DNA of 60,942 bases from NCBI GenBank assembly GCA_018970605.1, contig JAGWWA010000006.1, positions 1-60,942 of the forward strand, written 5' to 3'. This document shows positions 1-8,721 of this stretch, piece by piece; the stretch's first letter is position 1, and each line of letters opens with the position of its first letter. Under the pieces are notes generated by a model. That model ran no database searches. It saw only the letters and a program-made list of their open reading frames with translations, and was not told the DNA's origin. The DNA is from Planctomycetota bacterium. GTDB taxonomy: Bacteria > Planctomycetota > Planctomycetia > Pirellulales > UBA1268. A program made the translations under genes and the position numbers.

Positions 1-54
1 GGCTCGATCGACGAGGTGCTCGAGCCTTCTTTCAACCGCCCGCCACAGGAGTGA
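1..54 (+). CDS. 3' end of an upstream gene (partial)
   Basis: Frame 1 reads open from the window edge for 17 codons (ending FNRPPQE) to a TGA at 52-54, just before the next gene. The third codon positions are G/C rich, as in the neighbouring genes. No family can be named from this fragment, and it may be only a chance open frame. Confidence 0.3.
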   Translation, partial: GSIDEVLEPSFNRPPQE

Positions 55-70
55 CAACGAGGTCTCCCGT

Positions 71-682
71 ATGGACAACCCGCAACGCCCACCAGACGAC
101 GACGCCCGTAGCCTCCAACGCCCTGACCAGCCGGGGCTGAAGCGGATCGCCCGCTTCAGCTCCCGGCGTGCGGTGGGCACCCCCTGCTGGAACCTCGAGA
201 TGCTGGAGTCGCCGCTCATGGACCGGGGGCTTGCCTACGCCGTAAGCGACGGGCCGCCGTCGGAACTCGGCGCCGCAGGAAATGGCTGCATTGAGTTCGA
301 CCTTCCGACCAGCAAGTACACAAACGCCGTCGGTCACCATCGGGTACGAATCCGGCTCACGGTCACCGACGGTCGGCTGTCGATCACCGCGCCGCACGTG
401 TACCCGGCCCATGGTCTCAGGCGAACGACCAACCCACCGCCGGATGCAGCCGGTAACCTGCGAATCCTCCGATTGGGCGACGAGGGGGTGACGAACCTCG
501 ACCTCATCATGGCGGCCGATGGCACGGTTTCCGCGAATCTGCTCATGGAGACTATTCTTCGACCATTCAACCGAAACGACGTGGTGCAGATAGCTGAGGA
601 GTTCGCTATCGGGGTCGATTATCTCGACTTCATCGTTCGCGCGGAACATCTGCTGCTTCCACCGCCCGGAGACCAATCATGA
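71..682 (+). CDS. Hypothetical protein, 203 aa
   Basis: I do not recognise this protein. It has no signal peptide or membrane segment. The first 35 residues are polar and charged. The rest alternates short hydrophobic strands and turns, ending in a helix-like stretch (around NDVVQIAEEFAIGVDYLDFIV). That shape is compatible with a small chaperone or YbjN-like fold, but this is only a guess. Its stop codon overlaps the start of the following nuclease remnant (ATGA at 679-682), an arrangement typical of translational coupling. This supports it as a genuine gene that once worked with the nuclease. Confidence 0.6.
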   Translation: MDNPQRPPDDDARSLQRPDQPGLKRIARFSSRRAVGTPCWNLEMLESPLMDRGLAYAVSDGPPSELGAAGNGCIEFDLPTSKYTNAVGHHRVRIRLTVTDGRLSITAPHVYPAHGLRRTTNPPPDAAGNLRILRLGDEGVTNLDLIMAADGTVSANLLMETILRPFNRNDVVQIAEEFAIGVDYLDFIVRAEHLLLPPPGDQS

Positions 683-1035
683 CGCGTCCGCGAGTGCTGT
701 TCGATCCACAGACGACGGTCCCGTGCGCGATCTCGAGGAGTGGCCTCGAGTTGTTTACCAACTGCCCCCGCTGCTTCTACTTCGACAAGCGCCTTGGCCA
801 ATCGCGACCTTCGAGACTGCCCTTCACCCTCAACATGGCGGTCTATTCACCGTCTCGCCGACGGCGTACTGGGTCTACGCCAACGGTGATGCGGCCGCAC
901 CCTGCTTCGATCAAACGTTGCGATTCCGGATGACGGTGATCCCCTACGAGGGATCGGATGACTGGGTGGAGTCGCACATCATGGCCGCTCGGGCGTGCCT
1001 CACGAAGGATGCGCCGCCGCCGAGCGAGAGCACCT
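679..1035 (+). pseudogene. PD-(D/E)XK nuclease-like gene with its centre deleted
   Basis: From 679 the first frame encodes the conserved N-terminus of a bacterial PD-(D/E)XK nuclease-like family: SRSGLELFTNCPRCFYFDKR, then a stretch ending FTLNMAV at 843. The adjoining frame, starting near 837, then encodes what looks like the C-terminal part of the same family, including YWVYANGD, FDQTLRFRMTVIPYEGSDDW and ARACLTKD, up to about 1035. The middle (about 100 residues in the family as I remember it, including the catalytic Asp and Glu/Lys) is missing, and the two halves are out of frame. The usual C-terminal Cys pair is also absent. I therefore call it a pseudogene made by an internal deletion. 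The family assignment is from recalled motifs. Confidence 0.6.
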
Positions 1036-1313
1036 CGTTGACCACAGACTCGAAAATCCTTGGAGAGACCGCTCCCGCATGCCGTAGCCGTGGTACCGGC
1101 ACTGGCCCTTCGACGCTCCCGAGCACCGGAAGGTGCCGTCGGTCTTGCCCTGCGAGCGCATGAGCGCGACGCGGATACCGCACACGAACACGCCGGCGAT
1201 CAGGCCACGCCGCTGTCGGGTCGTGCCGCGGAGCGGATGGCCTGCACCGTGATCGTGCTCAGCGGCCTGAGCCTGACCCGCATGGCGGTCCGCGAACTGC
1301 TCGGCACGGCCCG
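1036..1313. other. Decayed region without a convincing gene
   Basis: Overlapping open frames exist on both strands (plus 1060-1389, minus 1000-1191), but none has a recognisable domain or a good ribosome-binding site. The plus frame has GC-rich third positions after 1238, so a vanished gene is possible. The stretch follows the nuclease remnant and looks like the debris of a rearrangement. Confidence 0.4.
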
Positions 1314-1478
1314 TCAGATCGACGAGGCGATCGTCGCGGCCTCGGCGACTGGCTCAACCGCGACCGCGGGCGTCGTGACGTCGTCGTGAAACTCGGTCGG
1401 ATGATCCTCGGCCGCATGGCCGTAGAGATCCTGCATGCCGGCGACCGCCGCCAGATACTCGTTGAAGTGCGCGTCCAT
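1314..1478 (-). CDS. Small acidic hypothetical protein, 54 aa
   Basis: I do not recognise this protein. The ATG is read from 1478 downward and is preceded on the minus strand by GGAGG with about 8 nt spacing, a good ribosome-binding site. Third codon positions are almost all G or C, as in real genes here. The product is acidic with an Ala/Val-rich C-terminal half and no membrane segment. A longer frame reaches back to 1613, but its extra N-terminus looks non-coding. It overlaps a plus-strand open frame (to 1389), so only one of the two is likely to be real. Confidence 0.4.
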   Translation of the reverse strand: MDAHFNEYLAAVAGMQDLYGHAAEDHPTEFHDDVTTPAVAVEPVAEAATIASSI

Positions 1479-1687
1479 GATGAAACCCTCCGTGGTTGAA
1501 CATCCCTGACTGACAACCGTGACTGAGGAATAGTACGCACACCATTCACTCCGGTTCGGCACCTCGCAGACAGCCGATCCTTCCCAAACACCCAGAGCTT
1601 CCCCGGCCACCACGATCCCCCGTGAGACAACGCAACCCTGGCCCGCCCTTCGGTCGATGACATCGCCGTCATCGAGGTGATCGCGGC

Positions 1688-2062
1688 ATGAGCCACTTTC
1701 TTCACGTCCTCGCCCTGGCTGTGGCCGGCGCGGTCGGCACGCTGCTTCGCGCCGGCTGCACGACGCTGGCCGTCAAGATCTTTGGGCCATCATTTCCATG
1801 GGGAACGCTGGCCGCCAACGTGGTGGGGTCGTTCGCGTTTGGAGCGATCTACGCCCTGACTCGATCCCGCGCGATCACGCCGGAGCAGGAGACAGTGCTC
1901 CTCGTCGGCCTCCTCGGCGGGTTCACCAGTTACTCGAGCTTCGCCTTCCAGTCGGTCTCGCTGCTCGAGTCGGGCCGCGGAGCCGCAGCCCTCGCCTACA
2001 TGGCCGCGACCAACGCCCTGGGTCTCGCGGCCGTCTGGGCCGGCATCCGCTGCAGCCGCTGA
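1688..2062 (+). CDS. fluC: Fluoride ion exporter FluC (CrcB)
   Basis: FluC/CrcB proteins form dual-topology dimeric fluoride channels in the inner membrane. The 124 residues contain four hydrophobic segments and the family landmarks: the RAG turn near residue 21, FPWGTLAANVVGSF (about 36-49) and the pore motif GGFTSYSSFAFQ (about 77-88), with the phenylalanines and polar track expected of the pore. Length is normal. The start is supported by GAGGTG upstream. I looked for a fluoride riboswitch in 1480-1687 and saw none. It stands alone next to the decayed region. Confidence 0.93.
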   Translation: MSHFLHVLALAVAGAVGTLLRAGCTTLAVKIFGPSFPWGTLAANVVGSFAFGAIYALTRSRAITPEQETVLLVGLLGGFTSYSSFAFQSVSLLESGRGAAALAYMAATNALGLAAVWAGIRCSR

Positions 2063-2101
2063 TACTGGTTGTCTACGCTCCACACGCAGCCTGCTGCTCA
2101 A

Positions 2102-2126
2102 GCCCAACGCCGTGAGGCGTACGGGC
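2102..2126 (+). repeat. Dispersed hairpin repeat, GNRA-loop type
   Basis: The core is ACGCC-GTGA-GGCGT: a 5-bp stem closed by GTGA, which would be a GNRA tetraloop in RNA. It is preceded by AAGCCC and followed by GGGC, so the flanks can also pair. Other copies are at 17091-17194 and, on the minus strand, at 41281-41304. Another small hairpin (ACCGC-TTAC-GCGGT) lies at about 2167-2180; it reads as a GTAA loop on the minus strand. The 152-bp gap between fluC and the patatin gene holds nothing else visible. Confidence 0.6.
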
Positions 2127-2214
2127 GAACCGCCATCAGACGCCGCGCCCAACGTGGCTCAGCCGTACCGCTTACGCGGTGACGCTTCCTGACACCGTGA
2201 CCTGTGCCGCCGGA

Positions 2215-4311
2215 TCAGTCGCCCGTCCAGCGGCACTCGTATACGCTCCCCTGCCTTGGCATGATCACCGACCAGCCGATCAACCGGCCATAGGGATGGT
2301 CGATCGTGTATCGCGAGGTGAGCGGCTCGGCCATCGCATCCTGCCCGCGGGGATAGGTGACGAGCTGATAGCGGCGATACGGATGGTCGTCGGGAAAGAG
2401 AATCCAGACCGTCAGCAGATCGGCTCTGAACTGCATCACCAGCGGCAGTCGGCCCGCGGGAAGCGACTTGTATCGCACCACTGCCGCGAGTTCGAGCGAC
2501 ACCGGCTCACCCACCGGGGCGTCCGACAGATCGACGTGATACTCGTAATGAATCTCCTCTGAACCGTCGGCCGCCCGCTCCTTCACGCGGCGCACCTTCC
2601 CCGGAATGGAACCGTTCGGCTGGCGGTATTCGACGCCCTCCACCGGAAGGGCCGTCCGAAACACGATCCCCCTCTGACGGCGCGCCTCGTCGTTGAGGCG
2701 GATCACCGCGCGATCGCGGAAGCGAACCTGCCCGCCACGATCGGGCCGCAAACCGCCGCTCCAGGCCGTCCGCAGGTCGTTGATCCGGCTGTGCGAGAGA
2801 ATCTCGACTCCGGCGTAGTCGTCCACGGTCGGCTCGGTGGCGTCGGTGACTTCGAGCTTCCGCCAGCCGGCGACCGGGTCGCTCTCCACCAGGTCGAGCA
2901 CCAGGCGGATGTCGGGGTCGCCCTTGGCGATCGAGTCGATCACGCTCGTGAGCATTTCCGCGCGACGGTGAACCGCATAGAACCGCATCGGCAGGTAGAC
3001 GAACAGCAGCGCGCCAAGCGCGAGATAGAGGTAACTCGGCCAGTCCTTCCAGTCGAAGAGCGTGGCCCAGATCTTGCGATGGCTGGAGCGGCGGAGCAGC
3101 TCCGCCAGTCGCGCCGGCGAACTCGTGCCCGTCGTCCGGGCGGTGCCGTGGCTGGCATCCGGCGGCGGCGGAACCACCACCGAATGCCGACCTGGCAGGG
3201 GCTCCCAGGGAGGTCCGTCGTGGACCGGCCGCAGCGCCTTCGCGCCGATCCGGCGGTGAAAGCTGCGGGCCACCTCGAAGCCGTGCGCAACGAGGGCGTT
3301 GACCTCCAGGTCGTTGAACCGGTCGAGGTCAGTGCGGATGCCCGACACCTCCGCCTGCACCACGGGATGCACACCGTGAGGGTCTTCGTGGGCGTCCACG
3401 ACGTGCGTCACGGGCAAGAAGTGAAAGCCGTTCTGGTCGCCGAAGTTCTCCCGCTCCAGCTGCCAGACGCGGTCCCAGAGGATGTCGGTCGCACGGATCG
3501 ACTGGGCGATGAAGCCGAGCGGCGCGTTCCCGAGGATCTGAAACGGCTTGCCGGCGTCGCTGACGATCACCCGGTGATACGACCGGCCGCGATGGTCGGT
3601 GAGCCAGGCGAAGGCGCGGATGCCGAGGTTGTCATAGACGCCGCCGTCGGTGAACGACTCCGTCGGAAACTGCCCCTCGTGCACGCCGAGATCGGCCGCA
3701 GTGATCTCCACCGGCGGAAAGAACCCGGGGAACGCCGACGATGCGCTCACCACCTTGGCGATCGTCGCAGTCTGCCCGGCGACGTGGCGAAAGGGATCGG
3801 TCTCGCCCCGCTCGCGTTTCTGGATGTGCAGGCCATCGCGGTTGAACACCGCCATCACGCCGTCGCTCACGTTCGTGGCCAGCATGTGGAGCGCCGGCTG
3901 CTCCGGGAGCTCGAAGAGCCGCCGATCGCCGTAGAGAAACGTGCGGTAGTAGCCCTCGAGGAACGCGTTGGGGGTGAAGTTCGCGGCCGACCAGCCGGTG
4001 AGCTTCCCGAGGAGCCGGACGGGGAACAGCAGCGGCAGGCGACGGACGATCCGGTTGCGGACGTCGTGCTGCACGAAGCGGACGACCTCGCCGGCCGCCT
4101 CGGCGAACTCGGCGTCGGTGCCGGTGTAGCGATCCCAGTTGAGGACCAGGTGGGCGGCCAGGATGCTGCCTCCGGACACGGCCGCGATGTCGCCCACGAG
4201 GGGCAGCGCACCGCTGTCGCGGAGATAGCGGATCACGCCAAGGTGGTAGAGGGTGGCGCGGAATCCGCCGCCGGAGAGGGCGAGGCCAATGGTGGACATG
4301 TGAAGCGGCAC
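2215..4311 (-). CDS. Patatin-like phospholipase with membrane anchor
   Basis: A serine acyl-hydrolase of the patatin fold, likely acting on phospholipids or lipid esters. The N-terminus has the glycine-rich oxyanion motif SGGGFRA (about residues 13-19), the nucleophile in AAVSGGS (around 43-49) and the catalytic Asp in FTDGGVYDNLG (around 220). The catalytic part spans about 360 residues. After a Pro-rich linker comes one hydrophobic segment (YLYLALGALLFVYLPMRF, about 425-442), then about 250 residues that I do not recognise. At 698 aa it is much longer than a bare patatin. Residue 5 is a second Met immediately before the conserved start (MSTIGLAL), so translation may begin at 4299. It is read towards fluC, and pseudo-coding frames opposite it were ignored. 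Confidence 0.85.
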   Translation of the reverse strand: MPLHMSTIGLALSGGGFRATLYHLGVIRYLRDSGALPLVGDIAAVSGGSILAAHLVLNWDRYTGTDAEFAEAAGEVVRFVQHDVRNRIVRRLPLLFPVRLLGKLTGWSAANFTPNAFLEGYYRTFLYGDRRLFELPEQPALHMLATNVSDGVMAVFNRDGLHIQKRERGETDPFRHVAGQTATIAKVVSASSAFPGFFPPVEITAADLGVHEGQFPTESFTDGGVYDNLGIRAFAWLTDHRGRSYHRVIVSDAGKPFQILGNAPLGFIAQSIRATDILWDRVWQLERENFGDQNGFHFLPVTHVVDAHEDPHGVHPVVQAEVSGIRTDLDRFNDLEVNALVAHGFEVARSFHRRIGAKALRPVHDGPPWEPLPGRHSVVVPPPPDASHGTARTTGTSSPARLAELLRRSSHRKIWATLFDWKDWPSYLYLALGALLFVYLPMRFYAVHRRAEMLTSVIDSIAKGDPDIRLVLDLVESDPVAGWRKLEVTDATEPTVDDYAGVEILSHSRINDLRTAWSGGLRPDRGGQVRFRDRAVIRLNDEARRQRGIVFRTALPVEGVEYRQPNGSIPGKVRRVKERAADGSEEIHYEYHVDLSDAPVGEPVSLELAAVVRYKSLPAGRLPLVMQFRADLLTVWILFPDDHPYRRYQLVTYPRGQDAMAEPLTSRYTIDHPYGRLIGWSVIMPRQGSVYECRWTGD

Positions 4312-4436
4312 CGAGCGTGTCGAGGACGGTGGGCCAATCTACCCGCCACCACCCCGCGCCGGCGACTGTTGAAGCGGCCGGCGGCGCCGCGGCATACTGT
4401 CGCCCTTCGACCAGACACCCCGGAGCATGACCACCC

Positions 4437-4901
4437 ATGGGCCTTCTGAAGGAGTTTCGCGAGTTCGCGATGCGCGGCAACGTGATCGACCTCGCCGTCG
4501 GCGTGGTGATCGGTAGCGCCTTCGGCAAGATCATCAGTTCGCTCGTCGCCAACATCATCATGCCGCCGCTCAACCTGCTGACGAGCAAGTTCGGCGTGAA
4601 CTTCAACGACCTCGCCTGGCGGGTGCGCATGGAGTCGCCGAAACTGCTCGCCGACGGCACCGCCGAAATGAAGGACGGCAAGCCGCTGATGCTCATGCAG
4701 GACTATCCGATCCTCAACTACGGGCCGTTCATCCAGTCGGTGGTCGATTTTCTGCTCGTGGCCGCCGCGATCTTCCTCGTCGTCAAGGCGATCAACACGG
4801 CCAAGGCGAAGTTCGAGGCCCAGAAGGATGAGACCCCGGCCGCGCCTCCCGAGGACGTCGCGCTGCTCCGCGAGATCCGCGACGCCCTCGTGAAGAAGTA
4901 G
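4437..4901 (+). CDS. mscL: Large-conductance mechanosensitive channel MscL
   Basis: MscL opens under membrane tension and releases solutes during hypo-osmotic shock. The N-terminal helix and pore-lining TM1 are canonical (LKEFREFAMRGNVIDLAVGVVIGSAFGKIISSLV, read in pieces: residues 4-37), followed by a periplasmic loop of about 45 residues that is longer than usual. TM2 is at about 97-117, followed by a charged cytoplasmic helix. Length is 154 aa against about 130-150 in the family. It is divergent from the patatin gene (126 bp between starts) and 6 bp from uxaC, so these two may be cotranscribed. Confidence 0.95.
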   Translation: MGLLKEFREFAMRGNVIDLAVGVVIGSAFGKIISSLVANIIMPPLNLLTSKFGVNFNDLAWRVRMESPKLLADGTAEMKDGKPLMLMQDYPILNYGPFIQSVVDFLLVAAAIFLVVKAINTAKAKFEAQKDETPAAPPEDVALLREIRDALVKK

Positions 4902-4907
4902 GACGCC

Positions 4908-6317
4908 ATGGGATTCTGCGACGACGCCTTTCTGCTCTCCACGCCGGTGGCGGCCGACCTCTACCACCGCGTGGCGGCGACGCAGCCGATCGTCGACTAT
5001 CACTGCCACCTGAGCCCCAAGGACATCGCCGAGGACCGGCGGTTCGAGACCCTCCACGCCGCCTGGCTGGAGGGAGACCATTACAAGTGGCGGGCGATGC
5101 GGGCCGACGGGGTGAACGAGGAGCGCATCACCGGCTCCGCCACGCCGCGGGAAAAGTTTCAGGCCTGGGCGGAGACGGTGCCCCACACGCTGCGGAACCC
5201 GCTCTTTCACTGGGCCCACCTCGAACTCCGCCGCCACTTCGGGATCGACGACCTGCTCGACGGCACCACCGCCGAGAAGGTCTGGACGGAAGCCAACCGC
5301 CAGCTCACGACGGGCCCGCTCACGGCCCGTGGCATCCTCACGACCATGAACGTGGCGCTCGTCGGCACCACCGACGACCCCGTCGATCTGCTCGACTGGC
5401 ATGCGCGGATCGCCGCCTCGGGGTTCCCCGTGAAAGTGGTGCCCACCTTCCGCCCCGACGTGGCCGGCAAGGTGCATCAGCCCGAGAAGGTGAAGCCCTG
5501 GGCGAAGAAGCTCGCCGACGTCTCCGGGATCGGCACCGACACCCACGCAGGCCTGCTCGCGGCGCTCGATAAACGGCACGCCGACTTCGCCGCCGCCGGC
5601 TGCCGGGCGAGCGACCACGGCCTCGACGTGCTGTCGCCCGTCCACTGCACCGACGCCGAGGCCGCCTCGATCTGGCAGCGGACCATGGCCGGCACGCCCG
5701 CCACGCCCGACGAAGCCGACCGCTTCGCGACCTCGATCGTGCTCCACGTGGCCCGGCTCAACCACGCCCGGGGCTTCGTCACCCAGTTGCACCTCGGCGC
5801 CTTCCGCGACCCCAACCTGCTGCTCGCGAAGCGGCTCGGGGCCGACGCCGGCTGCGACACGATCGGCGACCTGCCACAGGGGCCGGGGCTCATCCGCCTT
5901 CTCGGCCGGCTCTCCGGCGAAAACACCCTCGGCCGCACGATCCTCTACAACATCAACCCCGCCGACAACGCGGTGTTCGCCGCGATGCCAGGCTCGTTCC
6001 AGGACGGCATCATCCCCGGCAAGATGCAGTGGGGCAGCGGCTGGTGGTTCATGGACCAGGAGCGGGGCATGCGCGACCAGATGAACATGCTCTCCGATCT
6101 CGGCCTGCTCGCACGATTCGTGGGCATGGTCACCGACTCGCGGTCATTCCTCTCCTATCCGCGGCACGAATACTTCCGACGGATCCTCTGCGACCTGCTC
6201 GGCAGCGACGTCGCCAGCGGCAGGCTCCCCGACCGCCGCGAGTGGCTCGATACCGTGGTCGCGGGCGTCTGCCACGGCAACGCCCGGGCGATGTTCATCG
6301 ATCCCGTCATCGCCTGA
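4908..6317 (+). CDS. uxaC: Glucuronate isomerase UxaC
   Basis: UxaC interconverts D-glucuronate with D-fructuronate and D-galacturonate with D-tagaturonate, the first step of uronate catabolism in the cytoplasm. The 469-residue length is normal. Hallmarks are the metal-binding VDYHCHLSPKDIAEDRRF region (about 28-45), the VVPTFRPD stretch (about 178-185), LNHARGFVTQLHLGAFRDPN (about 285-305) and the C-terminal SFLSYPRHEYFRRILC. It pairs functionally with the tagaturonate epimerase homologue at 58194-59456, although the two lie over 50 kb apart. Its 3' end overlaps the convergent glycosidase-like gene by 11 bp. Confidence 0.95.
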   Translation: MGFCDDAFLLSTPVAADLYHRVAATQPIVDYHCHLSPKDIAEDRRFETLHAAWLEGDHYKWRAMRADGVNEERITGSATPREKFQAWAETVPHTLRNPLFHWAHLELRRHFGIDDLLDGTTAEKVWTEANRQLTTGPLTARGILTTMNVALVGTTDDPVDLLDWHARIAASGFPVKVVPTFRPDVAGKVHQPEKVKPWAKKLADVSGIGTDTHAGLLAALDKRHADFAAAGCRASDHGLDVLSPVHCTDAEAASIWQRTMAGTPATPDEADRFATSIVLHVARLNHARGFVTQLHLGAFRDPNLLLAKRLGADAGCDTIGDLPQGPGLIRLLGRLSGENTLGRTILYNINPADNAVFAAMPGSFQDGIIPGKMQWGSGWWFMDQERGMRDQMNMLSDLGLLARFVGMVTDSRSFLSYPRHEYFRRILCDLLGSDVASGRLPDRREWLDTVVAGVCHGNARAMFIDPVIA

Positions 6318-7257
6318 GCCGACTTGCCGCGACGGGCTCGGTCGAGAACCGCACGCGAACATCGGGATGCGTGGTATAGAGCCGCAGCCGCTCGCCATCG
6401 TGGATGAGCGTGGCACTCGACCGCTTGGGATGCGCCGGATCGACGGGAAGCAGCGGGTTGCCGGCCCACTTCTCCCAACGGATGAGGTCGTCGCTCGCGG
6501 CGAGGCAGGTCTGCCACGTCTGCCGCGCAGGATCGGGGCTGGCGTGGTAGTAGGCATACCACCGGCCGTCGAACCGCACGATCTGGTCGATCGCGATCCC
6601 GTGGCGGTCATACGCCTCGGGGCCGCAGCCAAGCACCGGCTCGTCGCTGACGTTGGTGAACGTGCGGCAGTCCCGCGACGTGGCCAGCCACACGCCTTCG
6701 TCCCGCCGTTCGTAGAAGAGATGCCAGAGGCCGCGATCGACCCAGAGCGTGGGCGTGCCACGCGGGCCGTCTGGAATCGCGTCACCCGACGCGAGGCGGA
6801 TGTCGAGCGGGCCGCAAGGCCGCCACGAGACCAGGTCTCGCGACGCCAGCAGGTGGGCGATGTCGTGCTCGCCTTCGGCGACCATGCGAAACACGTCCTC
6901 GCCCGGACTACCAGTTCGCGCCACGCAGACGTCCTCCACCCAGCGGCCGGGCAGAAGCGGGCCGGTGGAACGCGTCCAGTTGAGGCCGTCGCCGCTCGTC
7001 GCATGGCCGAGCCGCCGCACCGGATCGCGGTCGGGATTCGAGCCCGTGTACCAGAGGTGCCAGCAGCCCCCGTGCCGCAGGATCCAGCCCCGCTCCCGCA
7101 GGTCGCGGTCCCAGGCATCGGCTCCGCCACCCGCGAACAGCGGCTCGGCCGACGGCGGCCCAAACGCGACGAGCTCTTTGGGCACCACCGGGCCCTCACC
7201 CCGCGCCGTTGCCGAGACCAGGGCGAGCAGGCAGACGATCGCGACGCACAGCTTCAT
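6307..7257 (-). CDS. Secreted glycosidase-like five-blade beta-propeller protein (GH43/GH32-like)
   Basis: The start at 7257 follows GGGGAG directly and opens a clear Sec signal peptide (MKLCVAIVCLLALVSATARG). The rest repeats the beta-propeller glycosidase pattern: short blades with aromatic ends such as WHLWYTGSNPD, GDGLNWTRSTGPLL, LVSWRPCGPL, GLWHLFYERRD and GRWYAYYHASPD. These are typical of GH43/GH32/GH130-type folds that bind or cleave plant or algal sugars in the periplasm. Length is 316 aa. I cannot assign catalytic residues with certainty, so it could be a non-catalytic relative. It converges with uxaC and diverges from the histidine kinase (60 bp between starts). Confidence 0.7.
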   Translation of the reverse strand: MKLCVAIVCLLALVSATARGEGPVVPKELVAFGPPSAEPLFAGGGADAWDRDLRERGWILRHGGCWHLWYTGSNPDRDPVRRLGHATSGDGLNWTRSTGPLLPGRWVEDVCVARTGSPGEDVFRMVAEGEHDIAHLLASRDLVSWRPCGPLDIRLASGDAIPDGPRGTPTLWVDRGLWHLFYERRDEGVWLATSRDCRTFTNVSDEPVLGCGPEAYDRHGIAIDQIVRFDGRWYAYYHASPDPARQTWQTCLAASDDLIRWEKWAGNPLLPVDPAHPKRSSATLIHDGERLRLYTTHPDVRVRFSTEPVAASRLRR

Positions 7258-7317
7258 CTCCCCATGATACGGCTGGCCGGCCGGTACGATGGATGGTGGC
7301 CCCCCGACTTCTGAGCC

Positions 7318-8721
7318 ATGTCGTCCATGCCGCTTCCGGGTCGCAACCTCTCCGCGCAGCTCGTCTGGCCCGTCGTGGGCCTGGTGCTGATCGCGGTGCT
7401 GGCCAACGTCGCCTTCGCCGCGTGGCTGGCGACGCGGAGCGCCGTCGTCGCCGCCCGGAGCGGCCGTGAACGGATCGTGGCCGCCCTCGATCGCTCGCGG
7501 ATCGCACTCGTGCCCGCCGTGCTCGATGCCCTCGGCGACCTCACCGGCAGCGACATGGTCGTGTGGGACGACGCAGCCGACGCGCCGGGGGCCGCCACCC
7601 TCACGCCGCAGCAGCTCGTCGAGGCGACATCCGCGCTGCGGACGGCGCGCGACGGTGATGTGATCGCGATCAGGGGCCAGCGGCACGCGGTCGCCATCGT
7701 CCGCGCATCGGGAGTCCGGCCGGAGCGGGCGTTCGTGCTCACGCCAGTGAAGAGCCTCGCGGCGACAACCTGGGCGGCGGCCTGGCCGGTACTCGCCGTG
7801 GCCGCCACGACGCTCGCAGTCCTCGTGCCGCTGGGGCTGGCCACCACCGGCCGGATCGCCCGACGGATCGGGGCGATTGAACGACGGGTGGAACGGATCT
7901 CGCAGGGCGAGTTCGGGGTCGCGGCCGCCGAGGCCGGCGACGATGAGGTGGGCCGCCTCGCCGCGGGCGTGGAGCGGATGAGCGGCGAACTGGAGTCGCT
8001 TCGAGCGCGGCTCGTCGCCGGCGAGCGGCAGCGGCTGCTCGGCCAGCTCGCCGCGGGATTCGCCCACGAACTCCGCAATGCGATCACCGGTGCACGGCTC
8101 GCGATCGACCTCCACCGCCGCCGCTGCCCCGGAGTTGATCCGAACCGCCGACCTGACGACAGTCTTGCCGTCGCCTGCCGGCAACTCGACATCGTCGAGG
8201 AGGAGGTCCGCGGCCTGCTCGCCCTCGGCAAGCCGCCGGCCACAGAACCGGCAGCCTGCGACGTCGATGCCCTCGTGGCCGAGGTCTGCGAGCTCGTGGG
8301 GCCACGGGCTGCCCATGCCGGTGTCGAACTCGCGGCGTACCCGGCCTGCGGAGCGACCCTCACGGGCCGTCGCGAGGCGCTGCGGGCGGCGCTTGTGAAC
8401 CTCGCCCTCAACGCGATCGATGCCGCCGGCAGTGGCGGCCACGTGACCGTCGCCGCCGCAGCCGGTGACCGCGGCGTGACGTTCACGGTGGAAGACGATG
8501 GGCCGGGACCGCCACCCGAACTCGGCACGGCCCTTGCCGAGCCGTTCGTGACGGGCAAGCAGGAGGGTGTGGGCCTCGGACTGGCGGTCGCCCGAGCCGT
8601 CGCGGAGCAGCATGGCGGCACGCTCGCCTGGCGGCGGGCCGGCGGCCTCACGCGATTCACGATCGCGCTGCCCGCGGCAACGATCGTCACATCCCCGGAA
8701 GCCGTGGAACCCCGGGCATGA
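7318..8721 (+). CDS. Membrane sensor histidine kinase
   Basis: A 467-residue NtrB/ZraS-type kinase. TM1 is at about 16-36, followed by an extracytoplasmic sensor segment of about 115 residues, TM2 at 152-175, a HAMP linker at 176-228, then the phospho-acceptor helix LLGQLAAGFAHELRNAI with the conserved His at 250. The ATPase domain follows: N box NLALNAIDAA, G1 box DDGPGPPPE, G2 region GVGLGLAVARAVAEQHGG. All core motifs look intact. Its stop overlaps the start of the regulator gene by 4 bp (ATGA at 8718-8721), so the two proteins form an operon and almost certainly a phosphorelay pair. Confidence 0.92.
   Translation: MSSMPLPGRNLSAQLVWPVVGLVLIAVLANVAFAAWLATRSAVVAARSGRERIVAALDRSRIALVPAVLDALGDLTGSDMVVWDDAADAPGAATLTPQQLVEATSALRTARDGDVIAIRGQRHAVAIVRASGVRPERAFVLTPVKSLAATTWAAAWPVLAVAATTLAVLVPLGLATTGRIARRIGAIERRVERISQGEFGVAAAEAGDDEVGRLAAGVERMSGELESLRARLVAGERQRLLGQLAAGFAHELRNAITGARLAIDLHRRRCPGVDPNRRPDDSLAVACRQLDIVEEEVRGLLALGKPPATEPAACDVDALVAEVCELVGPRAAHAGVELAAYPACGATLTGRREALRAALVNLALNAIDAAGSGGHVTVAAAAGDRGVTFTVEDDGPGPPPELGTALAEPFVTGKQEGVGLGLAVARAVAEQHGGTLAWRRAGGLTRFTIALPAATIVTSPEAVEPRA

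Noticed and set aside
1000-1400. Transposase or integrase remnant in the decayed region
   Set aside because: No DDE or tyrosine-recombinase motif, terminal repeat or target duplication is visible.
1480-1687. Fluoride riboswitch upstream of fluC
   Set aside because: The conserved core of the crcB motif was not found in the leader.
2791-4449. 552-codon plus-strand open frame
   Set aside because: It is antisense to the patatin gene, whose catalytic motifs are intact; composition is typical of a shadow.
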